64,000 nucleotides of DNA. Source: Tremella fuciformis (lineage: Eukaryota; Basidiomycota; Tremellomycetes; Tremellales; Tremellaceae). The notes under the pieces were generated by a model. The model was not told the DNA's origin, ran no database searches, and saw only the letters and a list, made by a program, of their open reading frames with translations. The stretch is from NCBI GenBank assembly GCA_032768795.1, contig CP136492.1, positions 496,001 through 560,000 on the forward strand, in the 5' to 3' direction. Every line of letters starts with the position of its first letter. The stretch's first letter is position 1. Of this stretch, positions 11,038 through 22,131 are shown one piece after another. The position numbers and the translations under genes were made by a program.

Positions 11038-13189
11038 TCAGTACTGAGCATACTTGAATGTGCACGGCATACCGTACAACGCCACCATGTCTCCGCCCTT
11101 TGATGGAACCGCCTTGACCTCCTTGATCGTCTCCTCAAGGTCGCTAACCAGCTGATCCACCGATCCAGCAGTGAGGCGCTGCATGTCAGCTTCTGCCTTT
11201 ACGAAGACTCAATTTGACTCACTGTGAACGCCATATGAAGCGCCGGGGGATTCGCAAGGCCGTTCAGGTGCCATCCCTTCTTCGACATGGCGTCGCCCAC
11301 TTCGTATATGCTCAACGCGGGATCATTTGAGGCGAATGCGACCACCGAAATCTTGGGGTCGCCCAAGACGTAGAGTGAAGGGAACCGCTCTCGTATGACC
11401 TGCGCGAATGCTCGAGCGGCGGTGACAATTTCGGTACACGACTTTGTATAGCCGCTAGCGTGTCAGCGATGTCGGCTGCAAGTCGTTCGTACGCACTCCG
11501 CTCCAACATGATTGAGCACAGCCCAAGCCCCTGCGAGCACTGCGCCGGGTCGTGAGCCGGCCATAGAAGGACTGGCGTAGACACCGCCAGGCCAGTCGGT
11601 TATAACGTAGTATTGATACCGCCTGAGAGACGCGGAGCGGTACATGATGACCGAACTACCTTTCGGACAAAAGGCATATTTGTGCTGGCGGTGAGACTCA
11701 GGCCAATCACAATCAAGCAAGCAAAATGACTGACAATATCGCATGAGATCGCGGTGACTCCAGGCACAGAAAAATCGAAGTTGGGGACTCCATCACTCAG
11801 GCCGGCAGGACGCAAGAATGGCATGATAAAGGAGCCCAGGCAGCAGTCAACGTGCAGGCCAATATTGTACTTGACAGCCAATCGTCCCAGTTCGGGTATT
11901 GGGTCCTGAGCATCAGTGAAGTCCGCTAGACTCGTACAGATACGGACGACAGTGCCATCTGGATAGTTTGGAGCTGATCCGACGAGCATGATAGTGTTGG
12001 CGTTTCTGACTGTAAGTAGGAGACCTGGAGAAGTCATTTTGACCTACATTGCCCGCTTCATACGTCTGACGTCCGCTTTTCTGCTTCTGGGATTGACAGG
12101 AATAGATCGAAGCTTGATGCCAAAGTACTCTGCCCCCTTCCAGAAGGCTGCATGCGCCGAGGCGGGTACAACCCTGATGGATCAGCAACGAGTTGGTGTC
12201 ACTTTCTTGAGGGCTTACATTTCCGGCTGGGTGATTCCCTTAACATCCCGAGCCCAGTCCCGGTGAGTCTTGACAGACATCAAAATGCTCTCGGTCCCGC
12301 CAGAGGTGGCTGATTGTCAGCGAATCACTTTGATACTCAGAACGCATACTCGTGCCAGCTCCATCTGGGCCGTGAAAGCTAGATGTTAGCTGTTCATTGC
12401 GCTTGAGGGCATTTCGACAGGACGTACAGGTTCAAACATATGCTGACGATCTCGCTCTCCATCTTCCTGACTCCAGGAAAGACATCGGCGTGCAGGGGGT
12501 TGCTCAACAGGAAGGCGGACATGGCGTCCTTGATCACCTGGTTGAGCTCTTCGCCGCCCTACAGCATAAGCGACTAGCACTCAATTGCGCATTGCACTGA
12601 CATGGTACACCGTTCCGCTGACACGTCCACTGTCCACGTCCCCCTTTTCCAGCGCCTTCATGCCTTTGAACTCTGCCTGAAGCCAATCCCGGCTCCTGCC
12701 TTGAGCAGGCAGCGAGCGCACCTGGGTGATCTGGACACCGGCCGGGTAAGAAGACGGCGACCATTTTGCGACAAGCTGCGCGCGCGCTTCGGCCAGTTCA
12801 GAGTCGACCTTCTTTGCAACGGGCGGGAGGCTCAGGAAGACTCCGACCACCCTCTGAAGCAGATCAGTCGCAGCGCCGAGAAATCCGGAGGTACTACCCA
12901 CCGTTTTGACCGAATTGTATACAGCTCGGACAGAGTTGATGGGGCCCGCACACCAGAGCTCTGTGACCAGCAAGACAATGGCTCTAGATGCCCAGTAGGC
13001 CAGGAGGATCTGACCTGCCACTGCGAAGTAACGACGGAGCTGCTGCGCCTCGGGCGTGTCGAGAGGAAGTCGACCGAGGTAGACCGAGACGGCTGCTCTT
13101 GCTTTGGCGGTCTCTCGCGGATAGACGAGTGGGACGACAGCCCATCCGAGTAGAAGACCTAGCAGTCCGGCCACTGATATGACTGCCAT
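11038..13189 (-). CDS. DPL1: Sphingosine-1-phosphate lyase
   Basis: Ten exons with short introns rebuild a complete PLP-dependent lyase. It cleaves phosphorylated sphingoid bases to ethanolamine phosphate and a fatty aldehyde in the ER membrane. The start at 13189 gives an N-terminal membrane anchor ([19 protein letters not shown]). Downstream come [56 protein letters not shown] and [10 protein letters not shown]. The lysine motif [12 protein letters not shown] carries the PLP Schiff-base lysine, followed by [19 protein letters not shown]. The lysine motif is interrupted by an intron just before HKY (donor GTCAGT). The stop is TGA at 11038-11040. The gene is divergent from the DNA glycosylase gene with about 240 bp between the starts. 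All catalytic landmarks are present. Confidence 0.96.
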
Positions 13190-13428
13190 CGCCGTCAATG
13201 TCGGCCCGAGTCTCGATGTTGAGGAAGGGTGGCAAGAGATTAACCAAAAGTCAATAGAGTCATGACGGTGCCTCGGCACAGGATGATGCGGACGGAGTTC
13301 GACAATAACTCCGTGCGTACTGGTAGGACGACGATTGCTTTCAAAAAGGTGGAGGTCGGCCACCTCGACAGGTTGACTGGACTGGCATCTTTCGCATTCA
13401 TCTTCTGTCTCAACAGCAAACAGCGAAC

Positions 13429-15406
13429 ATGCCAGAGCTGCCAGGTGGGCCATCGAGAGTGGAAGTATGGTCTCCACTTACGAAGCAGAGGTCGAACGAG
13501 CTCGAAAGCTCATACACGACACATGTCGGGGGTACAAGATCAAATCCGTCAATAGCGTCGAAGACAAGATAGTGTATACGGCCGGATGCACCAATGAGAG
13601 CTTCGTAAGGGTCCTATCTCTAGTCTAGGTATCCAATCCTGACGAGAAGGCCAAAGAGGTCACCGGCCGCACCATCACAGGCTGCCATCGCAAAGGGAAG
13701 ACGTCAGTCGTCCCTGCGATTGCCGATGAGCACTGAGAGCCAGCTTCTGGATGACCTTGTCGGGCGAGGGCAAGATGCCACTCATGCACTTCGGGATGAC
13801 CGGTATGATTCAGGTACGTCAAGTCACTTTAGAATAGCGCTGCTAGTCTGATAACTCCAGCTCAAAGGCCAAGAACCAACCTGGTACAGGCGGAGACCCA
13901 AGGAGTCACCATCCACATGGCCTCCACGAGTGAGCTGCCCGCCGTCTCCTGCGCATCTCAGAGAGCTGACACCGAGTTCTACAAATTGTAGGTCTTAGAT
14001 CCCCGATTCTGACCGCCAAGCAGCTCACGTCAGCGTCATGGTTTTAGAACCTCAACCGGGATCTGTTTCCGATGAACCCGTCGAGCTTGCCTTCCTGGAT
14101 GGTAAGGGCTCTCGGCCCCTCACAAAATTTGTCAACTGAATAACAGGTCGCCGACTCGGGCGACTTCGATTGGTCGACTCTCCTGTGGAGAACCAATCGC
14201 CCATCAAGGAGCTGGGTTTCGATCCCGTATTGTCCATGCCGGATTTGGAGGACTTCAAAAGGCTATTGAGCAAGAAAAAGGGGACTATAAAGGGAGTCAT
14301 TATGGATCAAGCCTTTTCAGCAGGAGTCGGCAATGTCAGATCACAGTCTCCCTAGGTACACCTGCTGATGCTCAGTGGGTGGCCGATGAGTGAGGGCGGG
14401 TCCTAATAGCGTCTACGTTGCTGACAAGGAGGATTCTCTATCACGCTCGCCTGCACCCCTCATGTCCTGTACCACACCTGACCGACGAGGAGATCACAGC
14501 CTTGCATCACTGGGTGCGACAGATACCGCTGCAGGCGGTTGCAGTAAATGCCGACTCCCTCAAATTTCCGGAGGACTGGCTGTTCCGATGGCGCTGGGGC
14601 AAAGGTAAACGAGAGAAGAAATCCAAGGCACGCAAGATCGCCAAGGGAGAGGCTGTTGAGAGTGATGATGAGGCTGGAGAGGATGTGAAGCCGAAAGACA
14701 AGAAATTCTTGCCATTAGTCCGTCAAAGAAGCACTGTGATTGATGCGAGCGCCTGATGCCCAGCCCGATGGGTCGCCAGCCACCATCGATTTCACCGTTG
14801 TGGGCGGCCGAACGAGCGCATACGTCCGGGAGCTGCAGAAGATGCCCGCAGGCGTCGAGGTGAAGCCGAAAATCTCAAAAAAGAAGAAGCAGGCGGCCGA
14901 TGAGGACTCAGACGTGTCAGACGACGAGAGCAACGGCAATGGCAGCGAAGAGGAAGTGGTGAAGTCTGCCAAGACCACGCCGAGACAGAAAGCGTCCGCC
15001 GTCAAGTCTGAGCCAGTAGAAAACGGTACAACCAAAACGTGTCCGTTGAAGAAGAAGCGAACAGCCGATGCGGGCCATATTAAACAAGAAGAGGCTCTAC
15101 CGGTCAGAAAGGTGAGTGACGTTGTAGCAGCATCGCACTTGCTGACCTAGATCTTCTTCGTACCACCTTTACCTTTGATCCGTCGCTTCTCCTTCGCTCA
15201 CATATCGAAACTCTTATTTCATCAACCCCACCTATCCATCCTTCATCTTCCAGGCCCAAAAGTCTTCCGCCGCAGCCTCCCCCCGTTCGGCGACCAAAAA
15301 GTCGGCAAATTCTTCCCGCAAATCCAAGCCCCGCGCCTCTGGTCGGCGCCGGCCTGGACGCAAAGAGTCTTCCGAGTTGTCCGAGGCGCCTGAGGACGAC
15401 TCTTGA
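13429..15406 (+). CDS. Fpg/MutM-type formamidopyrimidine DNA glycosylase
   Basis: The true start is a 16-nt first exon at 13429 (MPELP). A 44-nt intron joins it to EVERARKLIHDTC, restoring the family signature MPELPEVE, whose Pro2 is the catalytic nucleophile and Glu3 the proton shuttle. Later exons give GRTITGCHRKGK, TFWMTLSGEGKMPLMHFGM, ELAFLDGRRLGRLRLVD and KGTIKGVIMDQAFSAGVGNW. The motif GVGNWVADE is assembled across two introns near 14335-14430. After WLFRWRWGKGK comes a long Lys-rich tail (SKKKKQAADEDSDVSDDE and a final RRRPGRK), likely nuclear localisation. No C-terminal zinc finger is seen, as in other fungal and plant Fpg enzymes. It removes oxidised bases such as FapyG and starts base excision repair. 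The last intron (15112-15251) is long; small errors in internal junctions are possible. Confidence 0.92.
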
Positions 15407-15669
15407 CATCTAGACGATATAATTTGGTCAGTTATATATTGCGCAAGGCTCTGCAGACGAGCTGAAATGGAGCAGAAGTCTCGGATTTTTCAAATAAATG
15501 TGCACAATGGGAGGGAGCGCAAGAGGGCACAATCCTCCATCCTTTGACCTTGACCAGGCGACATCTTCTCGACTGCAGAAGCTCATCCCAATGACTCATC
15601 GCCACCCGTCATTCTTCCCTTCGTCCCAAAAACTTGACATCTAACCATCGAGTTTGCTGGCTCTGCAGT

Positions 15670-16527
15670 ATGACGCCATCATCCACTCATCCTGACAAGG
15701 ATAGCGGCCCGACGTTAGCCCTCTTCGTCAACGGATCCAGGTTGGCTAGCGCAGAACACCGGCGCATTCTTCGCGACGCGCTCACAACTTCTGGAACAAC
15801 ACCGGCCCACAACACTGTTCTGCCGGACAAGGTCCGCGATGCGGTACAGCAGCTGTCTGTGGAATTCCGATCCAAGAATCTCGCCGAATTCTACAAGTCT
15901 GAACTATGGTCTGACAGGACCTTCAAGACCGATGCTGAAAAGTCTTATGTTCAAACTGGGCTGCACTGCGTTTCGCACTGGAACCCGACCATTCCACCTT
16001 TTACGGACCGCTTCTTTGCTACGAGATGCTTCACGGAACAGGGTGTGCGTCCTGACAATAAACAGGGGTCCTCAAAAGAGGATGGCCTTGAACGGCGCCA
16101 GGTCTACGTGGTCGATGCCGGCAAGCAGCCGTGTCTAGGTGGGGACGAGTGCACATCCACCGAATTCCAGCCCGGGTGGGCAGTAGGATTCGAGGCACTC
16201 AGTTGCAATACGCGTATGGAGCTGGATCATGTGATCTGGAGCATCTACTCGTGGTGCTGCGAGGACCAAGGCAAAGCGGCAGTGGACGAGGCGGCCCTTG
16301 CCACCTGGATGGGCGAGCATCAAGGCGCTCTTGCGAAGCAGTGCCACTCCTTACGCAATAGGGTTCGCTTGGAGCACATGAATCAAAAGCTAGCGGGCCA
16401 AGTTCTCCCTGTCTGCTCGTTGACGGATGTCAAGTTGAGTAAAGCGGGCACAGAGCTGATCTACGACGTCACTTCGGTGCGCGCGAAACAAGATCTGCCT
16501 CCCAGGCCCTCAGCGCAGCGAAAGTAA
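15670..16527 (+). CDS. Family A paralogue 1, unknown function
   Basis: Intronless ORF of 285 aa, first of three consecutive same-strand paralogues. Shared features are a central YVQTGL element, a conserved block (MELDHVIWSIYSWCC) and a following VDEAALATWM segment. No signal peptide or membrane helix is evident. No known domain is recognised. The paralogues share perhaps a quarter to a third of residues by eye in the C-terminal half and much less at the N-terminus, so the family is diverging fast. The lack of introns is striking because nearly every neighbouring conserved gene has several. Function cannot be assigned. Confidence 0.7.
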   Translation: MTPSSTHPDKDSGPTLALFVNGSRLASAEHRRILRDALTTSGTTPAHNTVLPDKVRDAVQQLSVEFRSKNLAEFYKSELWSDRTFKTDAEKSYVQTGLHCVSHWNPTIPPFTDRFFATRCFTEQGVRPDNKQGSSKEDGLERRQVYVVDAGKQPCLGGDECTSTEFQPGWAVGFEALSCNTRMELDHVIWSIYSWCCEDQGKAAVDEAALATWMGEHQGALAKQCHSLRNRVRLEHMNQKLAGQVLPVCSLTDVKLSKAGTELIYDVTSVRAKQDLPPRPSAQRK

Positions 16528-16954
16528 GGACAACAATGCCTCGCATCCGCACGGACCGCGCCGCCACATAATTCTTGTAGCTCCGCCAATGTACAGTACC
16601 GTGCATATTCCTCTGTGTTTCCTGCGCTGCTACGCCCATACGGCCTCCTCGGTGTACGGAGGACAGGCAGATGCTGTTGTCCTGCCTGGCGGCTCCAGCT
16701 GTGGCTGTCGAGATTCTCCTTGGAGCTTGCTTCAACGCGTCTCCCAGAACAGCCTCAACAATGGTCAGTCGCAGAATTCGAAAAGAGATATTCGTCTGTG
16801 GAGAAAGGGTTGACCAGAGGGCATCAGCGATGTCTTCGATCCTTTGTGACCGTGTTCGTTTGAGAAGACATAATCATCCTTGAAGCGCCACCGTGTACGA
16901 GTCCACTTAGTTGCGCCCTGTGTTTCGTTTCTGAAGTGGGTTACAGTAGTCACG
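16528..16954. other. Spacer between family A genes 1 and 2
   Basis: This stretch carries no supported gene. It probably contains the terminator of the first copy and the promoter of the second. Confidence 0.4.
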
Positions 16955-18034
16955 ATGAGCACCCTTTTTGATACCGACGACATGACCATGCAGGAGGCTG
17001 ACGTGGCAATGAGCAAGGCGCTGGTGTCGACACGACCATTCGACAGTTGCCAAAGGTCAGACCCTGAGCGTCTGTCGCGCGTCTTCAGGTCGCAACGGGA
17101 ACTCAAGTTGCATCTACTCAATACGGTTCTGCTCTACTACCACACGCGCCCGGCTACGCCGTCGCTCGAGTCCGGGGAACATCAGCCCACTGATCCCTCC
17201 ATCCAGCGCCTGAAGTATGCTACTGAGGAGGATTACAAACAGTACAGTGCGTTCCAGCACACGCCGGTCACTGCGAAGTACGATCTTCGAGAGTGCGCAG
17301 GAGGGGTGCTGTGCAACAGATACGAGAGGGACTACTTCCAGAACGGCCTGCAAGACCTCACTCGGTACATGCGACCCGAAGTATCGCGAGCGGAAAGGAC
17401 GCATTTCTTGACGATGAACCATATTATGAGCGTGCATAGGAATGTGCTCGACGAGAATGGAGACCCTTGTCGGGTTACGTATTTGAAATCGGACGACTGG
17501 GTGCTTTTCGACGCGAGTGCGCCCAACGGCAAATGGCGCGCCCCCGCTTTGGGCTGGGACTCCAAGAACGACCTGGGTTGTGCACCGTTGGAGTGGAAGC
17601 GGAAAGGCTCCCGGGATTACACACCGCACGCACGCACGGAGCTGAACCATCTGATATGGAGCACGTACTCGTGGTGCTGCAAGCAGACGGGGCGGGCCTC
17701 GGTGACGGAAGACCAGCTGCTCAGCTGGATGCAGGCGCAAAAATCACAGCTCAAGACGCAGTGGGAGAGCATGAGACGCATGCTGGTCGAGCAGGAGGCG
17801 ACGTACTGGCGCAATGGCGTGTACAGCATGGAACTGAGAACGAGCACATGGGTTGAGGGCTGGCATCTCAAGTTTGATGTGTGGCCGAAAGCAGCTGTGC
17901 AGCAGTCTAACGCCCGACCAGCGGATTCTGGGGGAGAACGCGCGATGGAGACGAACGGTAGGCTGGACTTCCCCGAGGAGAGGCCCCGAGGACGGTCGAG
18001 GCGGAGGGAGGAATTCTTCGCGCCGGCAGCATAG
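16955..18034 (+). CDS. Family A paralogue 2, unknown function
   Basis: Intronless ORF of 359 aa. It has the family pattern: YFQNGLQDLTRYM in the middle, then RTELNHLIWSTYSWCCKQTG, then VTEDQLLSWMQAQ. The last 30 residues are basic (RPRGRSRRRE), a possible nuclear signal. The ATG at 16955 is chosen because upstream in-frame starts are non-ATG. Tandem placement with the two neighbours and shared motifs show local duplication. No known domain is recognised. Confidence 0.72.
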   Translation: MSTLFDTDDMTMQEADVAMSKALVSTRPFDSCQRSDPERLSRVFRSQRELKLHLLNTVLLYYHTRPATPSLESGEHQPTDPSIQRLKYATEEDYKQYSAFQHTPVTAKYDLRECAGGVLCNRYERDYFQNGLQDLTRYMRPEVSRAERTHFLTMNHIMSVHRNVLDENGDPCRVTYLKSDDWVLFDASAPNGKWRAPALGWDSKNDLGCAPLEWKRKGSRDYTPHARTELNHLIWSTYSWCCKQTGRASVTEDQLLSWMQAQKSQLKTQWESMRRMLVEQEATYWRNGVYSMELRTSTWVEGWHLKFDVWPKAAVQQSNARPADSGGERAMETNGRLDFPEERPRGRSRRREEFFAPAA

Positions 18035-18460
18035 ACCGCGTCGAACTCGATACATGTGTACAGAGCTCTCTCATCCGTGTGTATTGTGATAGCTGGAAGC
18101 GCAATTATGTGATCCGATTGACATTTTTCCCTTGCATTGGGACCGCGCTGTTGCGCCACCGCAGCCGCACGGATCGCATGCAGACGAGGGCGTGTCGGGG
18201 GCCAGTGGCAGCCTGCGATATGTTCATAGTATGACGGCAGTGCAGCTTTCGCACTCAGCTAGCGCCACAAAAATCGTTCACCGGGCTGAAGACTGAGGAC
18301 TTTGCAGCGTGCGGCGATGATGAAAGGATGGAGCTGTGTACTCTAATGTTCAGTCCCGCAAGAAGCCTCTTCCCATGGCTCCCTCGACACGGTCGTCTAT
18401 GTGTCTTTTTCCAGTGTGCTTGTTAAATCCCGGCTGCAGTGTGTTCTCGCACGGACCGTC
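18035..18460. other. Spacer between family A genes 2 and 3
   Basis: No gene is supported here. The last bases before the third copy (CTGCAGTGTG near 18434) resemble the region just before the first copy (CTCTGCAGT), which may reflect duplicated 5' flanks. Confidence 0.35.
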
Positions 18461-19552
18461 ATGAGTGCGACTCTTGATACAGACACCAATGACGAGCACG
18501 GGAGCGTGGCCTCTTCTCGCCCCAATTTAGTGAGCGAAGGCTACGATCTAGAGGTCGTGCACCGCATCATTCATGGTATCAATGCCGATTTCGCTGCATC
18601 GAAGGCGGTCTCTGCCCCTAGCAAGTCCACGTCTGACTCAGAAAGTACTGATACTTCCATACAAGATGATCTACCAGAGGAGTGTTCTCACTTGGAGGAA
18701 TTTCCTCCATACTCCTACGAACCTAGCAAGACCAGAAAGCGGTCTTTACGAAATGCCATCCACGTCGGGGACAGCCTGCGCACCATCTTTTCGAACGTAC
18801 ACGAAATCCAGTATTTCCAAGCGGGGTTGCGGGATCTGACCTGCACCTTGAAGACCAAGATACCTATGAGCCAACGCGGGAGCACATATACATGCACCAA
18901 GGTGCGCGATTTTGAGTATAAAACTTCGGACAACGGGCGAGAGCGACACCTTGAGTACGATGAGAGTTACACTTATGTTGCGGGTCACGGCCAGTGGCTC
19001 GAGCACGCTTGGGACTTGCAAGGAAGTCTAAAGTACGAGCCATATGCGAAGATAGAGTTGACGCATCTGGTGTGGAGCGTGTACTCGTGGTGCTGCAAGC
19101 AAACCCGACGGGAGACAGTCACCGAGGCTGGTCTTGAGCAATGGATGACCGAAAGCCAGGAAGTGCTCGCACAGCAGTGCAGGGAGCTGCAAATCGGCAT
19201 CCGAAGCGAGGTCAAGTATTGCAAGGAGAACGGAATCGTGCCGATTGCCCTCGAGTCTCAAACTTGGCTCGAGGATTCAAGCTTGAGGTCCACAGCGTTA
19301 CGTTGGAAGAAGTACGATAAACACATCGTGTCAAGTTATCTGGAGCAGAGAGGCAGACTCATTGAAAGGACTAAGAGGGAGCATGTCGATGATGGGACTT
19401 CAGCCAAGTTGCCTGTGACCGATCTCTCAGCCACCAGTATCAGCGATAGTCGCGCGAGCAAGAGCCCGCCAGGGAAAAAGCTGAAGCAGGATCCCTCGTC
19501 ATCCAGGCCTGCGGACCCGGTAGTTCTTGACTCGCGCGTGGTCAATATCTAA
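18461..19552 (+). CDS. Family A paralogue 3, unknown function
   Basis: Intronless ORF of 363 aa. Family motifs are YFQAGLRDLTCTL, then KIELTHLVWSVYSWCCKQT, then VTEAGLEQWM and QTWLED. Paralogues 2 and 3 share the longer block (WS.YSWCCKQT.R..VTE..L..WM) and are closer to each other than to copy 1. A Ser-rich N-terminus and a basic tail (SPPGKKLKQDP) flank the conserved core. No catalytic or binding motif is recognised. The invariant Trp, Tyr and Cys-Cys suggest a folded core rather than chance similarity. Confidence 0.72.
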   Translation: MSATLDTDTNDEHGSVASSRPNLVSEGYDLEVVHRIIHGINADFAASKAVSAPSKSTSDSESTDTSIQDDLPEECSHLEEFPPYSYEPSKTRKRSLRNAIHVGDSLRTIFSNVHEIQYFQAGLRDLTCTLKTKIPMSQRGSTYTCTKVRDFEYKTSDNGRERHLEYDESYTYVAGHGQWLEHAWDLQGSLKYEPYAKIELTHLVWSVYSWCCKQTRRETVTEAGLEQWMTESQEVLAQQCRELQIGIRSEVKYCKENGIVPIALESQTWLEDSSLRSTALRWKKYDKHIVSSYLEQRGRLIERTKREHVDDGTSAKLPVTDLSATSISDSRASKSPPGKKLKQDPSSSRPADPVVLDSRVVNI

Positions 19553-20121
19553 TGCCTCCCGCTGCCACGCTGCCCACAGCCCCCTGATGGAGGACAATCA
19601 GAGCTTGTGCATATCGTTGACATGCAAATTGTCTGCTCAGCATCTGGTATTGGGACAGCGAAGCAAGCTGGGAGACTCGGCTGTCCCCAGACTGTCATAC
19701 TGTAGTTTGTGGTCGGGGGAAAGACCGATCTCATAAGGTATAATGATTTACCGTCAGCGAGGTGGTTCTTTGTCCCTGGCTCTAGAACTGACATAGCGGC
19801 GTAAGGGAACGCCTGCGCACCGTCACGACATGCGAGAAACCAACGATGCTTAGGAGACGGACCAGTCTTGTCTCCTCTCGCCCACGACGTTATCGGTCAC
19901 GTGGCTGACGTCACGCTCGTCCAACCACATCCATGGTTCCTTCTTCGTTGCATTTGCATGTTGCGTACGCGATTGTACAGCACCTACAACGGTTTGGCCT
20001 CATTCAGAAGCCAGAGGTCACCTTCTCCACAGCTCTTTGCCGGCCATACTCGCTTCCGCTCAAATTCACCCCCACTCCGCGGCATGTCCTGTTCGTATTC
20101 CTTCCCCGTTTCCGCCCCTCG
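19553..20121. other. Intergenic region
   Basis: This 570-bp stretch follows the family A array. It contains the likely promoter of the dienelactone hydrolase gene. I see no coding sequence that can be supported. Confidence 0.4.
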
Positions 20122-21262
20122 ATGGCATCTGAGATACGGCGGCAGGACCGCTCGACAGCGCGTGTGGCATAGATGTGCGACCTACATGCTGAGACATAGC
20201 CAAGGACGGTACAGACGGGTCTTGCTGCCCGCCCACAGCGCCCAGACCCGCCCCGAAATACCCGATTCTCGACCCGGCTGGGATCAAGCTGAAAGGGACG
20301 TACCAGCAAGTAGGAGACTTCAAGACGTACGTCGTGAGTTATTCATCGTCTCAATGGCCACGGACTGAGGGAGGCAGGTAGGGCCCGATGACGCAAAGCA
20401 TGCTCTGGTCGTGATATACGACATCTTTGGCTTTTGGTAGGTCTCTCCTTGTTGTGCCGTGAGACTCGCTGAGATGAGGCAGGGAGACGACCCAGCAGGT
20501 ATGCTCTGTCGGATTGAAGGCGTGCAACATGGACGCTGACATCAGGGCTCGGACATCCTCGCCGCTCATCTCGCATCCACCAACGCGACAAAGATCTACA
20601 TGCCAGACGTATTCCGCGGCCACCCCTTTCCTCGCGAGAAAGATGGGGAAAAGGAAGAGCTGGCCAAGTTCTTCGCGGGCACGTGAGTATCACCTGAGCG
20701 AAGTAGATGGCCGTGCACACAAGCTGACAACAGCGCCAAGATCAGCGACCGCCTACCCGAAGTGGTGGAGTTTGGCAGGCAGCTAAAGGAGAAGTACGAC
20801 CGGGTGTCCCTACTGGGCTACTGCTGGGGTAAGTCGTCCCCGTCACAATGTAAGGCTTCCACCTGACGGTACAGGCGGCAAAATCGCCCTGCTTGCCCTG
20901 TCCAAGGAGCAGTCTCCGCCCACGCCGTTCTGCTGCGGCAGCATCATCCATCCTGCCATGATTGCCGCAGAGGACGGGGAGAAACTCGCCGTTCCGCTGG
21001 GCTTCTACCCGAGCAAAGACGAGCCGGACGATGTCATTGAGGCGATCCATACCGCCATACAAGCCAAGAAATTTGCAAACAAATGTGACTTCCACCACTA
21101 CAAGACAGTGTGAGTGTCTCAGATTGGGGAGGACGGCCGTCTGAGAGCAGGCATCATGGCTGGGCAGCGGCGCGCGCCAATTTGAAAGACCCGGAAAATC
21201 TGAAACAGTACGAGGACGTGTATGATCGCGCGGCAAAGTACTTTGCCAGATCGTGCTGCTAG
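20122..21262 (+). CDS. Dienelactone hydrolase family protein
   Basis: Eight exons give an alpha/beta hydrolase of the dienelactone hydrolase family, a class of cytosolic carboxylic-ester hydrolases whose physiological substrate in fungi is usually unknown. Landmarks are LKGTYQQVGDFKTYVV, HALVVIYDIFGFW, KIYMPDVFRGHPFP and the nucleophile motif LGYCWGGKIAL with the family's cysteine. An acidic motif (YPSKDEPDD) and the catalytic His in HHGWAAAR complete the Cys-Asp-His triad. The N-terminus (MASEIRRQDRSTAPKDG, then SCCPP) follows a 38-nt first intron. The stop is TAG at 21260-21262. All introns are short, with CTGAC or CTGAG branch points. Confidence 0.88.
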
Positions 21263-22131
21263 TCGAGCGCCACTGAGTGGAGGCCGAGTTGTATCTACAT
21301 GAGCAAGAAGCATGGCATGTCGACCATTCATCGCGGGAACCAGACTCGCCGTATTCTGAACATCCGCGGTGGCCCGCCCCAGAAGTGCGTCGTCCACTGC
21401 TGTCGTCTGTCGTACATGGCGCGATGCGAGGTGCGCCATCCCCACCGGCGTCGACGCCACATTCTGCGGCCCCTGCTCGTCAGCCAATATTCCGAGCGTA
21501 ACTACCAGAAGCGTGGTGTTAAGGCGGCAAGATGACTGACGGGTAATACACGTTCTGACCCTCTGGGGGGCTATCAGCTCGCCTCCAGTAAAGACTCGCC
21601 GGAGGGTTACTCACCTAAGGGCTGATGGAATCCGCACTGATAGCATATCACATCGTCTTGACTCCCCAGGGGAAGCAACGAGACGCCGCAAATGTGGGCT
21701 GTGCGATATGTCCGCGCGTGCTGCAGTCCACCTGATGGGTGTCAGCTGTCGCCCTCGACCGGCTCGTCGGACTCACTGTGACATTGTGGGCAGGCGTTTG
21801 GAAGCGGGAGAGGGTCAGTGTGGTAGTATACGCCGACTGTGGCAGAGTCAGCTCGCGCTTCAGCTGCCCCAGCTCACCCATACTGCTTGTGTCTGGGAGA
21901 CACTGAGAAATTGACCAAGATGTACGGCCAGCTGGTGGCGAGCCATTTCCTGCCGAGTGTCGCGGCGAACGTGCTGGAAATCAAGCGAGCTAGAGCCCTT
22001 TGAGCATCTCCTTTGTCTCTCTTGATGAAAGGAGGTAGTGCAAGCGCAGAGATGTCAGCCAAATCAGCCGCAGTCACTCATCGGTCCGCCTAGGTTATTG
22101 ATACGCCTCACCGTACAGTACGATTATTAAC
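21263..22131. other. Intergenic region
   Basis: About 870 bp without a supported gene. Minus-strand ORFs at 22077-21648 can be chained through splice-like sites but resemble nothing known, so I do not call them. Confidence 0.4.

Noticed and set aside
21648..22077. Possible minus-strand multi-exon gene
   Set aside because: Splice-like sites exist, but the joined protein resembles nothing and has no good start. It overlaps the promoter of the next gene.
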